DNA from: Campylobacter lari
GTDB taxonomy: Bacteria; Campylobacterota; Campylobacteria; Campylobacterales; Campylobacteraceae
DNA length: 64,000 bases
Assembly (NCBI RefSeq): GCF_004357905.1
Contig: NZ_SMTT01000001.1
Coordinates: forward strand, 1 to 64,000
Reading direction: 5' to 3'
In this document: in pieces, positions 17,558-26,402 of the stretch
How the letters are laid out: each line of letters opens with the position of its first letter
How positions within the stretch are numbered: position 1 is the first letter of the stretch
The notes under the pieces: generated by a model
What the model saw: only the letters and a program-made list of their open reading frames with translations
Database searches by the model: none
What the model was told of the DNA's origin: nothing
Position numbers and translations under genes: made by a program

Positions 17558-18055
17558 GCTTTTTTTAATACTTCTTGTCATCATAAAGCTTTGTTCAAAA
17601 AATAAAAGCAAGGTTATGCTTACTCCTACTGCTAGAGCTAATGTTACCGAAAGTGTTGTAAAGAAATAATCAAAAAAATGAATCAAAAAATTAGTTTTTT
17701 CGCCAATATCCTCTGAGCGTATAAAAGAAATCAAATACAATATAGCTTTGTATGCGTAAATTCCGGGTATCATAGGGATAAGAGCAGGAAAAGCTATAAT
17801 TTCAGCGGGTGTTTTAAAAATCTTAGCCAAAAACAAACCAAGACAACCTATGCTAAAAGAAGCTATAAAGGTCGCAATAGCTAAAGTTTGAAAGCCAAAA
17901 TACCCCATTAGAGTAAAACGCATACCATGAGCTATAGCGGCTAATATGGCTGAAAGTATGAGTGTTTTAAAGGGTGGATTACACACATAAGCAAAACCAA
18001 ATCCTGTTAAAGCTGCAAAAAACATATCCCAAAGTATAGAAGAATAATCAATCAT
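17537..18055 (-). CDS. Threonine/serine exporter family protein, small subunit (ThrE_2 type)
   Basis: A 172-residue membrane protein with about five hydrophobic segments and the family-like PALIPMIPGIYAYKAILYL stretch. It resembles the C-terminal (DUF3815) half of ThrE exporters. It is encoded right after the larger DUF1212 subunit with 4-bp overlap, so together they make a split two-gene ThrE transporter. Substrate (Thr, Ser or another small molecule) is not shown by sequence. Confidence 0.8.
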   Translation of the reverse strand: MIDYSSILWDMFFAALTGFGFAYVCNPPFKTLILSAILAAIAHGMRFTLMGYFGFQTLAIATFIASFSIGCLGLFLAKIFKTPAEIIAFPALIPMIPGIYAYKAILYLISFIRSEDIGEKTNFLIHFFDYFFTTLSVTLALAVGVSITLLLFFEQSFMMTRSIKKSKNHDQN

Positions 18056-18828
18056 CTTAAAATTCCAAAGTCACTAATGCTAAGAGTGGTATAAATTCCA
18101 ATAGCAATACAGCATACCAATATCACCACACTAATAATACGACTAAAACCCATAAGTATGTGATCTTTTAAAATATCTATAATTGAGTTTATAAAATAAA
18201 CTCCAGGTATTAAATACAAGATACTAGAACCCAAAGCAATATTTGCTTCTTGTATAAGCTTTAAATCCACTCCAAAAAACACAATAAAAGAAGATAAAAA
18301 AGAGCAAAAAATATATTGAATTCTTAAATCAATTTTTATTCTAGTGAGTAAAACTCTCAAACTAAAACCCACCAAAGTAGCTAAAAATACAAATAAACAT
18401 CCATAAAAATCTCCCCCAAATAGCTTACAAAAGGCCGAATTTGCTGCTGAAACTAAAAATAAATTAGCTAAAAAAGGATTTCTTTTGGTTTGTTTGAGTT
18501 TTAAAAGAGAAATTTTAGCTTCTTCTAGGTTGTATTTATGATCATGAATTTGCCAACTTAATGCACTAAGTTCTAAAATAAGTTTAAAATTAATATGATT
18601 GTGTTTGTTAGGTATGATGTAGGTTCTTTGTATAGAGTTATCATCTTTATCAAAAATATTTAGCGTAGTATGATGAAAGAAAAAATTCATATTAATTTCA
18701 TAACCATACGCATTAGCTATCCTTCCAACACATTTTGCTACTCTTGCTGTGTAAGTTCCTGCACTTAGAAAAACGCTAATATATTCGATTAAAAAATTAG
18801 TTAAATTTTGAATTGATGGTTTTTGCAT
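18052..18828 (-). CDS. Threonine/serine exporter family protein, large subunit (DUF1212 type)
   Basis: A 258-residue protein. The N-terminal half (1-120) is mostly soluble, including the family stretch SAGTYTARVAKCVGRIANAYG; the C-terminal half has about four to five membrane spans with YLIPGVYFINSIIDIL. This is the DUF1212 (ThrE N-terminal) family. It is the upstream gene of the split exporter pair. In C. jejuni I recall membrane proteins of this kind near argS, which fits. Confidence 0.8.
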   Translation of the reverse strand: MQKPSIQNLTNFLIEYISVFLSAGTYTARVAKCVGRIANAYGYEINMNFFFHHTTLNIFDKDDNSIQRTYIIPNKHNHINFKLILELSALSWQIHDHKYNLEEAKISLLKLKQTKRNPFLANLFLVSAANSAFCKLFGGDFYGCLFVFLATLVGFSLRVLLTRIKIDLRIQYIFCSFLSSFIVFFGVDLKLIQEANIALGSSILYLIPGVYFINSIIDILKDHILMGFSRIISVVILVCCIAIGIYTTLSISDFGILR

Positions 18829-18954
18829 AAATATTCTTTAAAATAGTTTTTAAAGATTTTATCAAAATTAAAATATAAAATCTTATAAATTTAAAATATT
18901 TTTGTAAAAATATTAAAAATATATGCACTAGGTAATTTAAGGAAGTTAAAAAAA

Positions 18955-19560
18955 TTAAGTGTAATTTTTCTTTTTTTGTATATAAATATAAATAGCTAAA
19001 AGCATACTTATAAAAATAATACAAGCAATAATAACAAAATGTAGATATTCTTTAAGTAAGTCTTCATTTTTACCTAAAATATAACCTAATATAAGTAAAA
19101 TCAAACACCAAATTCCAGCTCCCAAACTAGTATAAAATATAAATTTTTTCAAATTCATTCTTGCAAGTCCAGCAGGTAAAGAAATGTATTGACGCAATCC
19201 AGGGATTAATCTACCACTAAATGTTGATATTTCACCATGTTTATTGAAAAAGGCTTCAAACTGAGCAAATTTTGTTTCATTAACTCCAAAATATTTACAT
19301 ATTTTTAAAATAACATTACGCCCTAAAAAATAACATAAGTAATAATTTAATAAAGCACCCAAAAGAGCTCCAAAAGTCCCACAAAGTAGACATAGCCAAA
19401 AGTTAAGTTCGTTTTGATGAGCTAAATATCCAGCAGGTATCATCACTACTTCACTAGGAAAAGGAAAAAAGGAGCTTTCTATAAACATAAGAAAGATAAT
19501 CCCCCAATAACCCCAATCTTTTGCAAGAGTAAGTAAAAAATCTATAATATCACCAAGCAT
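18955..19560 (-). CDS. DedA family membrane protein
   Basis: I prefer the ATG at 19560 (MLGDIIDFL), spaced 5 bases after AAAGGG, over a GTG two codons upstream; the protein is 201 residues. It has the DedA signatures ESSFFPFPSEVVMIPAGYLA and FSGRLIPGLRQYISLPAG, with re-entrant loops and about four membrane helices. Family members are thought to flip undecaprenyl phosphate or phospholipids and to maintain membrane potential. It stands apart from its neighbours, with 126 bp of AT-rich DNA after it in which I see no gene. Confidence 0.9.
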   Translation of the reverse strand: MLGDIIDFLLTLAKDWGYWGIIFLMFIESSFFPFPSEVVMIPAGYLAHQNELNFWLCLLCGTFGALLGALLNYYLCYFLGRNVILKICKYFGVNETKFAQFEAFFNKHGEISTFSGRLIPGLRQYISLPAGLARMNLKKFIFYTSLGAGIWCLILLILGYILGKNEDLLKEYLHFVIIACIIFISMLLAIYIYIQKKKNYT

Positions 19561-19610
19561 AAACACCCTTTAATTTTTTAAACTAATGATATAAATTTAG
19601 TTTTAATGTT

Positions 19611-20039
19611 TTAAAAATATAGCATGGCTTTTGCACAAATGACTATTAAAATACATAAAATCAATGCAATCAAGTGAGATTTTAAAGGATCTTTTCTTTT
19701 TAAAATTTTTATAAAAAACAAAGAATAACAAGTTAAAGCTAACATTGTTATTAGTAGCAAAAGCTTGATAAATAAAAATACTCCAAAATTGCTTGCAAAA
19801 AAATCCCAAAAAGAATTAAATTCATAAAAACTTAAAAGATAAAAACCACTCAATAAAAGTAAGATAAAAATACTAGCAAAAATAAAAATACTTGATTTGG
19901 TATAGGCTTTTTTAATTTTATCGCAATCTTCTTTGTTTTCGTGTTTATAAGCAAAGCAATAAACACAAACATCAAAAAATACATAGGCTATAAAAAATAT
20001 AGCACAGATAAGATGAATACAAATAAAAATAAAATGCAT
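19611..20039 (-). CDS. Small four-helix membrane protein
   Basis: I prefer the ATG at 20039 (MHFIFICIHLIC), which has AAGGAG eight bases upstream, over a GTG ten codons earlier. The 142-residue protein has four strong membrane spans with a charged, cysteine-containing loop (CVYCFAYKHENKEDCDK) after the first. A histidine near the N-terminus and the four-helix plan resemble CopD- or cytochrome b-like small membrane proteins, but I see no firm motif. It is followed by a 44-bp spacer before the DedA gene. Function unknown. Confidence 0.7.
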   Translation of the reverse strand: MHFIFICIHLICAIFFIAYVFFDVCVYCFAYKHENKEDCDKIKKAYTKSSIFIFASIFILLLLSGFYLLSFYEFNSFWDFFASNFGVFLFIKLLLLITMLALTCYSLFFIKILKRKDPLKSHLIALILCILIVICAKAMLYF

Positions 20040-20087
20040 AACTAATCTCCTTAAAAAATCATAGCACAATTTTAAGGAGATGTAAAA

Positions 20088-20570
20088 TTAAAGTTTTTCT
20101 AAAATTTGGATAGTTTTGATTTTATCTCCTGCTCTAATGCTATCTAGTACTTCTAAACTTTCTTTGTCTTCAGGATTGATTTGTCCAAAGATAGTATGTA
20201 CTCCATCTAAATGAGGTTGTGGGCTATGACAGATAAAAAATTGTGAACCACCTGTATCTCTACCAGCATGAGCCATAGATAAGCTACCTCTTAAGTGCTT
20301 GTGTTTTTGATCGTCACATTCACATTCTATCTCATAACCAGGGCCACCTGAACCTATACCATAAGGGCAGCCACCTTGTATTACAAAATTTGGAATCACG
20401 CGGTGAAAAACAAGCTCATCATAAAAACCTTCATTGGCTAAGTTGGCAAAATTACACACAGTTTGTGGTGCTTCATCGGGAAATAATTCTAATTTCATAT
20501 CGCCTTTTTCGGTGCTAATGATAGCAAAATTGTATTTTTTTGCATCTTTTATGTCGATTTTTTTAAGCAT
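20088..20570 (-). CDS. ppiB: Peptidyl-prolyl cis-trans isomerase, cyclophilin type
   Basis: A 160-residue single-domain cyclophilin with no signal peptide, so cytoplasmic. Active-site motifs are [29 protein letters not shown] and HTIFGQI. It starts 10 bp after the YebC gene and is probably in the same unit. It speeds proline isomerisation during folding. One feature is a short acidic insert ([14 protein letters not shown]), which is common in bacterial members. Confidence 0.95.
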   Translation of the reverse strand: MLKKIDIKDAKKYNFAIISTEKGDMKLELFPDEAPQTVCNFANLANEGFYDELVFHRVIPNFVIQGGCPYGIGSGGPGYEIECECDDQKHKHLRGSLSMAHAGRDTGGSQFFICHSPQPHLDGVHTIFGQINPEDKESLEVLDSIRAGDKIKTIQILEKL

Positions 20571-20580
20571 TTTTTTGCTC

Positions 20581-21288
20581 CTATTCTATGTTGGTATAAA
20601 CTGCTTGTACATCATCATCATCTTCTAATTTATCAAGCAATTTTTCAATATCAAGAAGTTGCTCTTCACTAAAGCTTACGGGGTTATTAGCAAGATATTC
20701 AAGTCCTGCTTTTTTAAGCACTAAGCCTTTTTTTTCTATGGCGTTACTAAGTTCACCAAAAGCAGTGTAATCACCTATAATTAGTAATTCTTCATCATTT
20801 TGTTCAAGTTCTTCAAGTCCTGCATCAATGAGTTCAAGTTCAAGTTCTTCTAAATCTCCATCATATTTTTCAAGATGAAAAACAGCTTTGTGTGAAAACA
20901 TAAAAGTCAAAGAGCCATTTTGCAAAATTTCTCCACCATTTTTGCTAAAAATTGCTTTTACATTAGCCACTGTGCGTGTAGGATTGTCACTCATACACTC
21001 AACAATGATTAAAGCTCCATGTGCTGCTTTTCCCTCATAGTGGATATTTTTAATATCAGCACTATCTTTTCCACTTGCTCTTTTAATAGCTGCATCGATA
21101 TTGTCTTTTGGCATATTATTAGCTTTTGCAGTAGCTATGGCACTACGAAGCTTTGGATTCATATCAGGATCAGCTCCGCCTTCTTTTGCTGCTACTTGTA
21201 TAGCCTTTGCAAGTTTTGGAAAAAGTTTGCTCATTTTATCCCATCTTGCTTCTTTAGAGGCTCTGCGATATTCAAACGCTCTTCCCAT
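20581..21288 (-). CDS. YebC/PmpR family protein
   Basis: A 235-residue protein with the family start [20 protein letters not shown] and the signature [16 protein letters not shown], then SDNPTRTV and FSKNGGE. YebC/TACO1 proteins were first seen as transcription regulators and more recently as factors helping ribosomes through proline stretches. Divergent from the GNAT gene across 80 bp. Confidence 0.95.
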   Translation of the reverse strand: MGRAFEYRRASKEARWDKMSKLFPKLAKAIQVAAKEGGADPDMNPKLRSAIATAKANNMPKDNIDAAIKRASGKDSADIKNIHYEGKAAHGALIIVECMSDNPTRTVANVKAIFSKNGGEILQNGSLTFMFSHKAVFHLEKYDGDLEELELELIDAGLEELEQNDEELLIIGDYTAFGELSNAIEKKGLVLKKAGLEYLANNPVSFSEEQLLDIEKLLDKLEDDDDVQAVYTNIE

Positions 21289-21368
21289 AAATTCTCTCTT
21301 TCTTATATTGTTTTAAAGTTAAAAGTATAAACTAAGAAGTCTAAATTTGATTTTAAAGGAGCAAAAGA

Positions 21369-21914
21369 GTGATCAGAAAAGCTAGGAAAGATGATGTTAA
21401 AAAATGCATACAATTGCTTGCTTTGGCAATGGATCATTTTATATATAAACTTAGTGGCTATAATGATCATCAAAAAGCCATAGAGGTTTTAGAAAATTTC
21501 TTCACTCAAGAAAATAATCGTTTAAGCTATGAAAATATATATGTTTATGAAGAAGATAATGAAATTTTAGGTGTGATTTGTTTTTATGATGGGGCTTTGG
21601 CAGATGAGCTAGATAAGCCTTTAAATGAGCATTTAGAATTTTTAGGAATTAATGAAAAAGTTTTAAAAGAATGTGATAATGAGTTTTATTTAGATAGTAT
21701 TTGCGTGGATGAAAAGGCAAGAGGGAAAGGTATTGCTAAGAAATTGATTGAATATGCCTTCAATGAAGCTTTGAAAAATGGCAAAAAGCTTTCATTAATC
21801 GTGGAAGATGAAAATATAAATGCAAAAATGCTTTATGAAAAAATGGGTTTTAAATTTATAAAAAATAAAATTTTTCACACTTATAAATATGAATACAGAG
21901 AAAAAGGAGAATAA
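21369..21914 (+). CDS. GNAT family N-acetyltransferase
   Basis: A 181-residue protein starting with GTG at 21369, seven bases after AAAGGAG. Residues 110-150 hold the acetyl-CoA pyrophosphate loop (CVDEKARGKGIAKKLIEYA) and the following NAKMLYEKMGFK helix-strand typical of GNAT enzymes. The acceptor is unknown. It directly precedes copZ with no gap, so it is in the copper operon by position, though a link to copper is not implied by its sequence. Confidence 0.85.
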   Translation: MIRKARKDDVKKCIQLLALAMDHFIYKLSGYNDHQKAIEVLENFFTQENNRLSYENIYVYEEDNEILGVICFYDGALADELDKPLNEHLEFLGINEKVLKECDNEFYLDSICVDEKARGKGIAKKLIEYAFNEALKNGKKLSLIVEDENINAKMLYEKMGFKFIKNKIFHTYKYEYREKGE

Positions 21915-22106
21915 ATGAATATAAAAACTAAAAATATTAATTGTCAAAGTTGTGTAAATTTAATCAAAGCTTCATTGGAAGATGAATTTGGTGCTATGCA
22001 AATAAGTGTTGAAAATAAAAGCATAGAGATTGATTTAAAAGCAGAGCAAGTTGAAGAGTTTAAAAAACAATTGCAAGATTTAGGTTTTGAGATAGATGAA
22101 GCATGA
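21915..22106 (+). CDS. copZ: Copper chaperone, CopZ-like heavy-metal-associated domain
   Basis: A 63-residue ferredoxin-like HMA domain. The metal site is NCQSC (residues 10-14), a CxxC in place of the more common MxCxxC. It starts next to the GNAT stop and overlaps copA by 11 bp. It likely hands Cu(I) to the ATPase encoded next. Confidence 0.85.
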   Translation: MNIKTKNINCQSCVNLIKASLEDEFGAMQISVENKSIEIDLKAEQVEEFKKQLQDLGFEIDEA

Positions 22107-24216
22107 GTTAAAGTTAAAAATAGGCAATATGACTTGTGTTAATTGCTCTAATGCTATAGAAAAAGTTTGTGCAAAAATTGATGGGGTAGAAGATGTAAGT
22201 GTTTCTTATGTCAATTCTAGTGGAGTGTTTTTGCTTAAAGATTTATCTTTAGAAGCAAAGATCAAAGAAAAAATTAAGGCTTTGGGTTTTGAAATATTAC
22301 AAGAAGAGCAAAATTTATACGAATTTAAACTCAAAGAGCTTAAAAATATGAAAACAAAGCTTATTATGAGTATAATTTTAAGCTCTATTGTGATGTATTT
22401 TGAAATGTTTGTTCAAGGAAATGTTTCTGCTTTAATTCAAATGTTTTTATCTATGATAGCGATTTTTTATTGTGGAAAAGGTTTTTTTATCCACGCTCTT
22501 AAAGGATTAAAACATAAAAATTTAGATATGAATACCTTGATATCCTTAGGTGCTTTTACTTCTTTTATATATTCTTTTTTTGTGTATTTTGAGGTATTTA
22601 GTAAAGATGGTTATTTGTATTTTAGTGGCGGAGCGATGATTGTAAGCTTTGTTTTATTAGGTAAATACTTAGAAGAAAAGGCTAAATTTAAATCCTTAGA
22701 ATATCAAAACAAACTAAAAAATATAGATATTAAAAAAGCTAATATAATCTTAGAAGATGCAAGTATAAAAAGCATACCTAGTGCTTTTGTAAAAGAAAAT
22801 GATGTGATTTTAGTAAAAGAGGGTGAAAGCGTTGTTGTTGATGGGGTGATTATAGCAGGCGAGGCTGAGGTTGATGTGAGTTTTTTAACAGGAGAATTTT
22901 TACCACTTTTGAAAAAGCAAAATGATGAAATTCTAGCAGGAAGTGTGTTGATTAATGGAAGCTTAAAGATTAAAGCTAGTAAAAAGGCGATTGAAAGCTC
23001 ATTAGAACAAATTAAAGATCTTGTTTTTAAAGCAGGCAATATCAAAACACCTTTAGCAAATTTAGCTAATAAAATTTCAGCTTATTTTGTAGCTTGTATT
23101 ATTGTTTTATCGCTTTTTGTGTTTGTTTTTTGGTATTTTAAAGAAGGAGTCAACGCAGCATTTTTACATGCTTGTGCCACTCTTTTAATCTCTTGTCCTT
23201 GCGCTTTGGGCTTAGCAACCCCTATAGCCATAGTTAGTGCTTTAGCAAATGGTGCAAGAAATTTTATCTTAGTAAAAAATCCAGCGGTATTAGAGAATTT
23301 AGCTAGTATAAAACTTGCTATTTTTGATAAAACAGGCACTTTAAGTCAAGATGATTTAAGTGTTTATAAGCATGATCTAACTCAAGAAAATTTTCAAAAA
23401 CTCACGCAAATTGAAAATTTAAGCTCACATCCAATCGCAAAGGCTTTTACTAAAAAATTGAATGTAAATTTAAATTTACAAGGAAAATTAAGTGTTTTAG
23501 TGGGTAGTGGTTTGCTTTATGAGGAAAATGATGATAAATATTTAATAGGCAATGAAAAATTAATGCTTGAAAATAGTGTTGATATACAAAAAAGCAAGCA
23601 ATTTTTGCAAGAATTTGAAGATCAAGCACCTATATGTTTGTATTTTGCAAAAAATAATATTTGTCTTGGCGGGGTTTGTTTAAAAAATGAACTTAAAAAC
23701 GAAGCTAAAAATTTGATAGCAAATTTAAAGCAAAAAGGTATAAAAAGTATTATTTTAAGTGGTGATAATAAAAAAAGTGTTACTAAAATAGCAAATGAGC
23801 TTAATGTTGATGAATATTATTCTGATTTAAAACCTGAGCAAAAACTTGATTTCATAAAAGAAAAAATCAAAAAAGAAAAAGTTCTTTTTATAGGAGATGG
23901 TATCAATGATGCTCCTGCTTTAAATTTAGCTAGCGCAAGCATAAGTTTTTCTAAAGCAAGTGAGCTTGCTAAAAAAAGCGGAGATTTGATTTTGATAAAA
24001 GATGATTTATCTTTAATAGCTTATTGTTTTGAGCTTTCTCAAAGAACTAAAAATATCATCAAACTTAATCTTTTTTGGGCTTTTGTCTACAATGCTTTAT
24101 GTATTCCCATTGCGGCAGGTCTTGTGCCATTTATAAGTCTTAGTCCGCATTTGGCAGCTTTAGCAATGTGTTTTAGTTCAGTAACGGTTGTAGTCAATTC
24201 TTTAAGATTGCGTTAG
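22096..24216 (+). CDS. copA: Copper-translocating P1B-type ATPase
   Basis: A 706-residue ATPase. One N-terminal HMA domain has MTCVNC (C14, C17), followed by eight membrane helices. The transport motif is SCPCALGLATP (C367-P368-C369), the actuator motif TGE in FLTGEFLP, the phosphorylation site DKTGT with D411, and the hinge GDGINDAPAL. The CPC motif and nearby NxxY-type helices fit Cu(I) export. It is coupled to copZ. No CueR-type regulator gene is nearby. Confidence 0.94.
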   Translation: MKHELKLKIGNMTCVNCSNAIEKVCAKIDGVEDVSVSYVNSSGVFLLKDLSLEAKIKEKIKALGFEILQEEQNLYEFKLKELKNMKTKLIMSIILSSIVMYFEMFVQGNVSALIQMFLSMIAIFYCGKGFFIHALKGLKHKNLDMNTLISLGAFTSFIYSFFVYFEVFSKDGYLYFSGGAMIVSFVLLGKYLEEKAKFKSLEYQNKLKNIDIKKANIILEDASIKSIPSAFVKENDVILVKEGESVVVDGVIIAGEAEVDVSFLTGEFLPLLKKQNDEILAGSVLINGSLKIKASKKAIESSLEQIKDLVFKAGNIKTPLANLANKISAYFVACIIVLSLFVFVFWYFKEGVNAAFLHACATLLISCPCALGLATPIAIVSALANGARNFILVKNPAVLENLASIKLAIFDKTGTLSQDDLSVYKHDLTQENFQKLTQIENLSSHPIAKAFTKKLNVNLNLQGKLSVLVGSGLLYEENDDKYLIGNEKLMLENSVDIQKSKQFLQEFEDQAPICLYFAKNNICLGGVCLKNELKNEAKNLIANLKQKGIKSIILSGDNKKSVTKIANELNVDEYYSDLKPEQKLDFIKEKIKKEKVLFIGDGINDAPALNLASASISFSKASELAKKSGDLILIKDDLSLIAYCFELSQRTKNIIKLNLFWAFVYNALCIPIAAGLVPFISLSPHLAALAMCFSSVTVVVNSLRLR

Positions 24217-24282
24217 ATATTTCAGTTTTATTTAATATTTGTTGTATTATATTAATATAACTTTAACAAAAAGGAGTATTTA

Positions 24283-24807
24283 ATGAATTGCAATTGTAGT
24301 TTTTCTATGATGAGTGTAATAAGATATTCTAAAATGATTATCTTGCTTACCGTTGCCTCTTTGGCTGCTATTGTTGTTTTTGGTAATATAACTGATTATA
24401 ATTCAAATTTTCAGTTTGTAAAACATGTTATGAGTATGGATACTAAGCCTGATTATTTAGGTAATGCTATTATTTATAGGGCTATTACAAATTCTACGAT
24501 CCATCATATTGCTTATATCTTTATTATTTGTTTTGAAGCTTTTATTATGCTGACTGCTTTAAAAGGTGCTTTAGATATGTTTAAAGCAAGAAATTTAGAT
24601 GTAAAAACTTTCCATGAAGCTAAAAAATTTGGAATCATTGCTTTAACTTGTTGTTGTTTGTTATGGTTTTTTGGTTTTCAAGTGGTGGCTGCAGAGTGGT
24701 TTGGCATGTGGATGAGTAAAACTTGGAATGGTTTGCCTGATGCTACTAGATTAGTAACCTATATGCTTTTAGCATTAGTTTATATTAGTATTAAAAACGA
24801 TGATTAA
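24283..24807 (+). CDS. DUF2165 family membrane protein
   Basis: A 174-residue inner-membrane protein with four helices. The pattern (VVFGNITDYNSNFQFVKHVM, then WFGMWMSKTWNG) matches the DUF2165/COG5477 family of predicted small membrane proteins. Odd points are a cysteine-rich start (MNCNC) and CCCLLW inside helix 3. It follows copA by 66 bp that contain AT-rich promoter-like DNA, so it may be independent. Function unknown. Confidence 0.8.
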   Translation: MNCNCSFSMMSVIRYSKMIILLTVASLAAIVVFGNITDYNSNFQFVKHVMSMDTKPDYLGNAIIYRAITNSTIHHIAYIFIICFEAFIMLTALKGALDMFKARNLDVKTFHEAKKFGIIALTCCCLLWFFGFQVVAAEWFGMWMSKTWNGLPDATRLVTYMLLALVYISIKNDD

Positions 24808-24809
24808 AT

Positions 24810-24835
24810 CACAAACTCTCTGTTGAGGGTTTGTG
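24810..24835. terminator. Hairpin between convergent genes
   Basis: CACAAACTCTC (24810-24820) pairs with GAGGGTTTGTG (24825-24835), one G-U pair, loop TGTT. It lies between the stops of two convergent genes. Neither side has a long T run, so it may work as a weak bidirectional terminator. Confidence 0.55.
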
Positions 24836-24852
24836 GAAAATATAAAATGTTT

Positions 24853-25425
24853 TTATAATGATTGAGCTTGTAAATATTTACTTCTTCTTTTTTTGTAATT
24901 ATTCCATAATTTAAAAAACAAGAAAATTAAAGCTAGGCTCAGTGCTAAAAAATGTGGAATTTGCGGTATTTTTGCAGATAAAAAATAATGCCAAGATACT
25001 AGTAAAAAGCAAAAATAGCCAAGTTTTCTTATCTTACTTAATTTTTTAAAAAGCTTAAATGAGCTTATAAACATAAGTGTGAGTATAAAAAAGCTTATAA
25101 AACCACTAAATTCTAAATTTTTACTAAAAGTATCTTTGAAAAAAAGCATTAAATCTAAATTTTTACTAAAAGCAAAGTAATTAAAAAAGTGAATCAAAAC
25201 CCAAAAAAATGCATAAAAACCTAAAAATTTAGGGTAATCTTTTGTGTGTTTATACTTTAAAAGTGAAAAAAATAGGCTTAATCCAAAAAAGATTAAGCCA
25301 AATACACCACTATAAAAATATACAGATTTTACAATATCAAATTCTTGCATGATTTGATAAACACTAAAAACAATACTTAAAACAAAAGCTAAAAATCCAC
25401 TGATATTATAAACTTTTTTGCTCAT
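24853..25425 (-). CDS. msrQ: Heme-binding membrane subunit MsrQ (YedZ-like)
   Basis: A 190-residue protein with about six membrane helices, the ferric-reductase-like fold of MsrQ. Possible heme ligands include the histidine in WVLIHFFNYF and the histidine in SWHYFLSAKIPQIPH. MsrQ feeds electrons from the quinone pool to the periplasmic MsrP. The gene overlaps msrP by one base and is convergent with the DUF2165 gene. Confidence 0.85.
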   Translation of the reverse strand: MSKKVYNISGFLAFVLSIVFSVYQIMQEFDIVKSVYFYSGVFGLIFFGLSLFFSLLKYKHTKDYPKFLGFYAFFWVLIHFFNYFAFSKNLDLMLFFKDTFSKNLEFSGFISFFILTLMFISSFKLFKKLSKIRKLGYFCFLLVSWHYFLSAKIPQIPHFLALSLALIFLFFKLWNNYKKRRSKYLQAQSL

Positions 25426-26318
25426 TAAAAATTAACCTTTAAATCCATATCTTTATACAAATGCGCTACTTCTTTTTCATAGCCATTAAACATTTGCGTA
25501 GGCTTAGTGAAAAAATCTCCCAAAGGACGCTCGTTTGCTTGAGACCATCTTGGGTGAGAGACATTTGGATTAACATTAGCATAAAATCCATATTCTCTAG
25601 GGTTTGCTAACTCCCATGTGCTTTTAGGTTGTTCTTTGGTAAATTCTATTTTTACAATAGATTTTATACTTTTAAAGCCATACTTCCATGGAACTACAAG
25701 GCGAATCGGTGCTCCATTTTGTCCTAATAAAGGCTTTTTATACATGCCCACAGCCATAAGTGTTAGTGGGTGCATAGCCTCATCTAATCTTAAGCCTTCT
25801 ACATAAGGATAATCAAGAGTTGGAAAAAATGAGGCTTGATCGGCAAATTGATTTTTATCAAAAAGAGTGGTAAATTTTATAAATTTAGCCTCACTTTTAA
25901 CTTTACATTTTTCTATTAAAGCACGCAATTCAAAACCAACCCAAGGCACCACCATGGACCAAGTTTCAACACAGCGAAATCTATAAATTCTCTCTTCTAA
26001 TGGAAAAGCCAATAAATCTTGCATAGTTAAAGTCAAAGGTTCTTCAACTTCCCCGCTAACTTCTATTTTCCAACCATTTGTGTTGAAATTTTTTGCAAGC
26101 TCAACAGCTCTTTTTTTATCAGTAGAAAATTCATAAAAATTAACATAATTAGTTGCAATTTTTTCTTCACTTAAATTTAATTTTTCATTGTTAGGATCAG
26201 GAAAGAAATTTAATGCCATTAATTCAGATTGAACTAAAGCTGAACTAACTAAAGCTCCAGCACCTAGTTTTAAAAAATGGCGTCTTTTGTTATATAATTG
26301 TTCGTTTGTGATATTCAT
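25425..26318 (-). CDS. msrP: Periplasmic methionine sulfoxide reductase catalytic subunit MsrP (YedY)
   Basis: A 297-residue molybdopterin enzyme. The twin-arginine signal is NKRRHFLKLGAGALV (R12, R13). The Mo-coordinating cysteine is C116 in YRFRCVETWSMVVPW. Other family motifs are GMYKKPLLGQNGAPIRLVVPWKYG (split here) and HPRWSQA near the C-terminus. It repairs oxidised methionines in envelope proteins. The ribosome binding site lies in one arm of an inverted repeat. Confidence 0.94.
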   Translation of the reverse strand: MNITNEQLYNKRRHFLKLGAGALVSSALVQSELMALNFFPDPNNEKLNLSEEKIATNYVNFYEFSTDKKRAVELAKNFNTNGWKIEVSGEVEEPLTLTMQDLLAFPLEERIYRFRCVETWSMVVPWVGFELRALIEKCKVKSEAKFIKFTTLFDKNQFADQASFFPTLDYPYVEGLRLDEAMHPLTLMAVGMYKKPLLGQNGAPIRLVVPWKYGFKSIKSIVKIEFTKEQPKSTWELANPREYGFYANVNPNVSHPRWSQANERPLGDFFTKPTQMFNGYEKEVAHLYKDMDLKVNF

Positions 26319-26325
26319 GAAGCAT

Positions 26326-26361
26326 CCTTTATATATTTTGTGATATTAAAACATATAAAGG
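26326..26361 (-). promoter_or_regulatory. Inverted repeat covering the msrP ribosome binding site
   Basis: CCTTTATAT (26326-26334) and ATATAAAGG (26353-26361) are perfect inverted repeats 18 bp apart. On the msrP strand the second arm contains AAAGG, the msrP Shine-Dalgarno, 6 nt before the ATG. It could be an mRNA hairpin that hides the site, or an operator. Confidence 0.4.
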
Positions 26362-26402
26362 AAAATAGAAGGATAATTTTTATTATTTTATAAAAAATAT
26401 TT

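Noticed and set aside
18829..18954. Small gene in the AT-rich spacer between the exporter gene and DedA.
   Set aside because: Open frames here have no ribosome binding site and extreme AT-driven composition.
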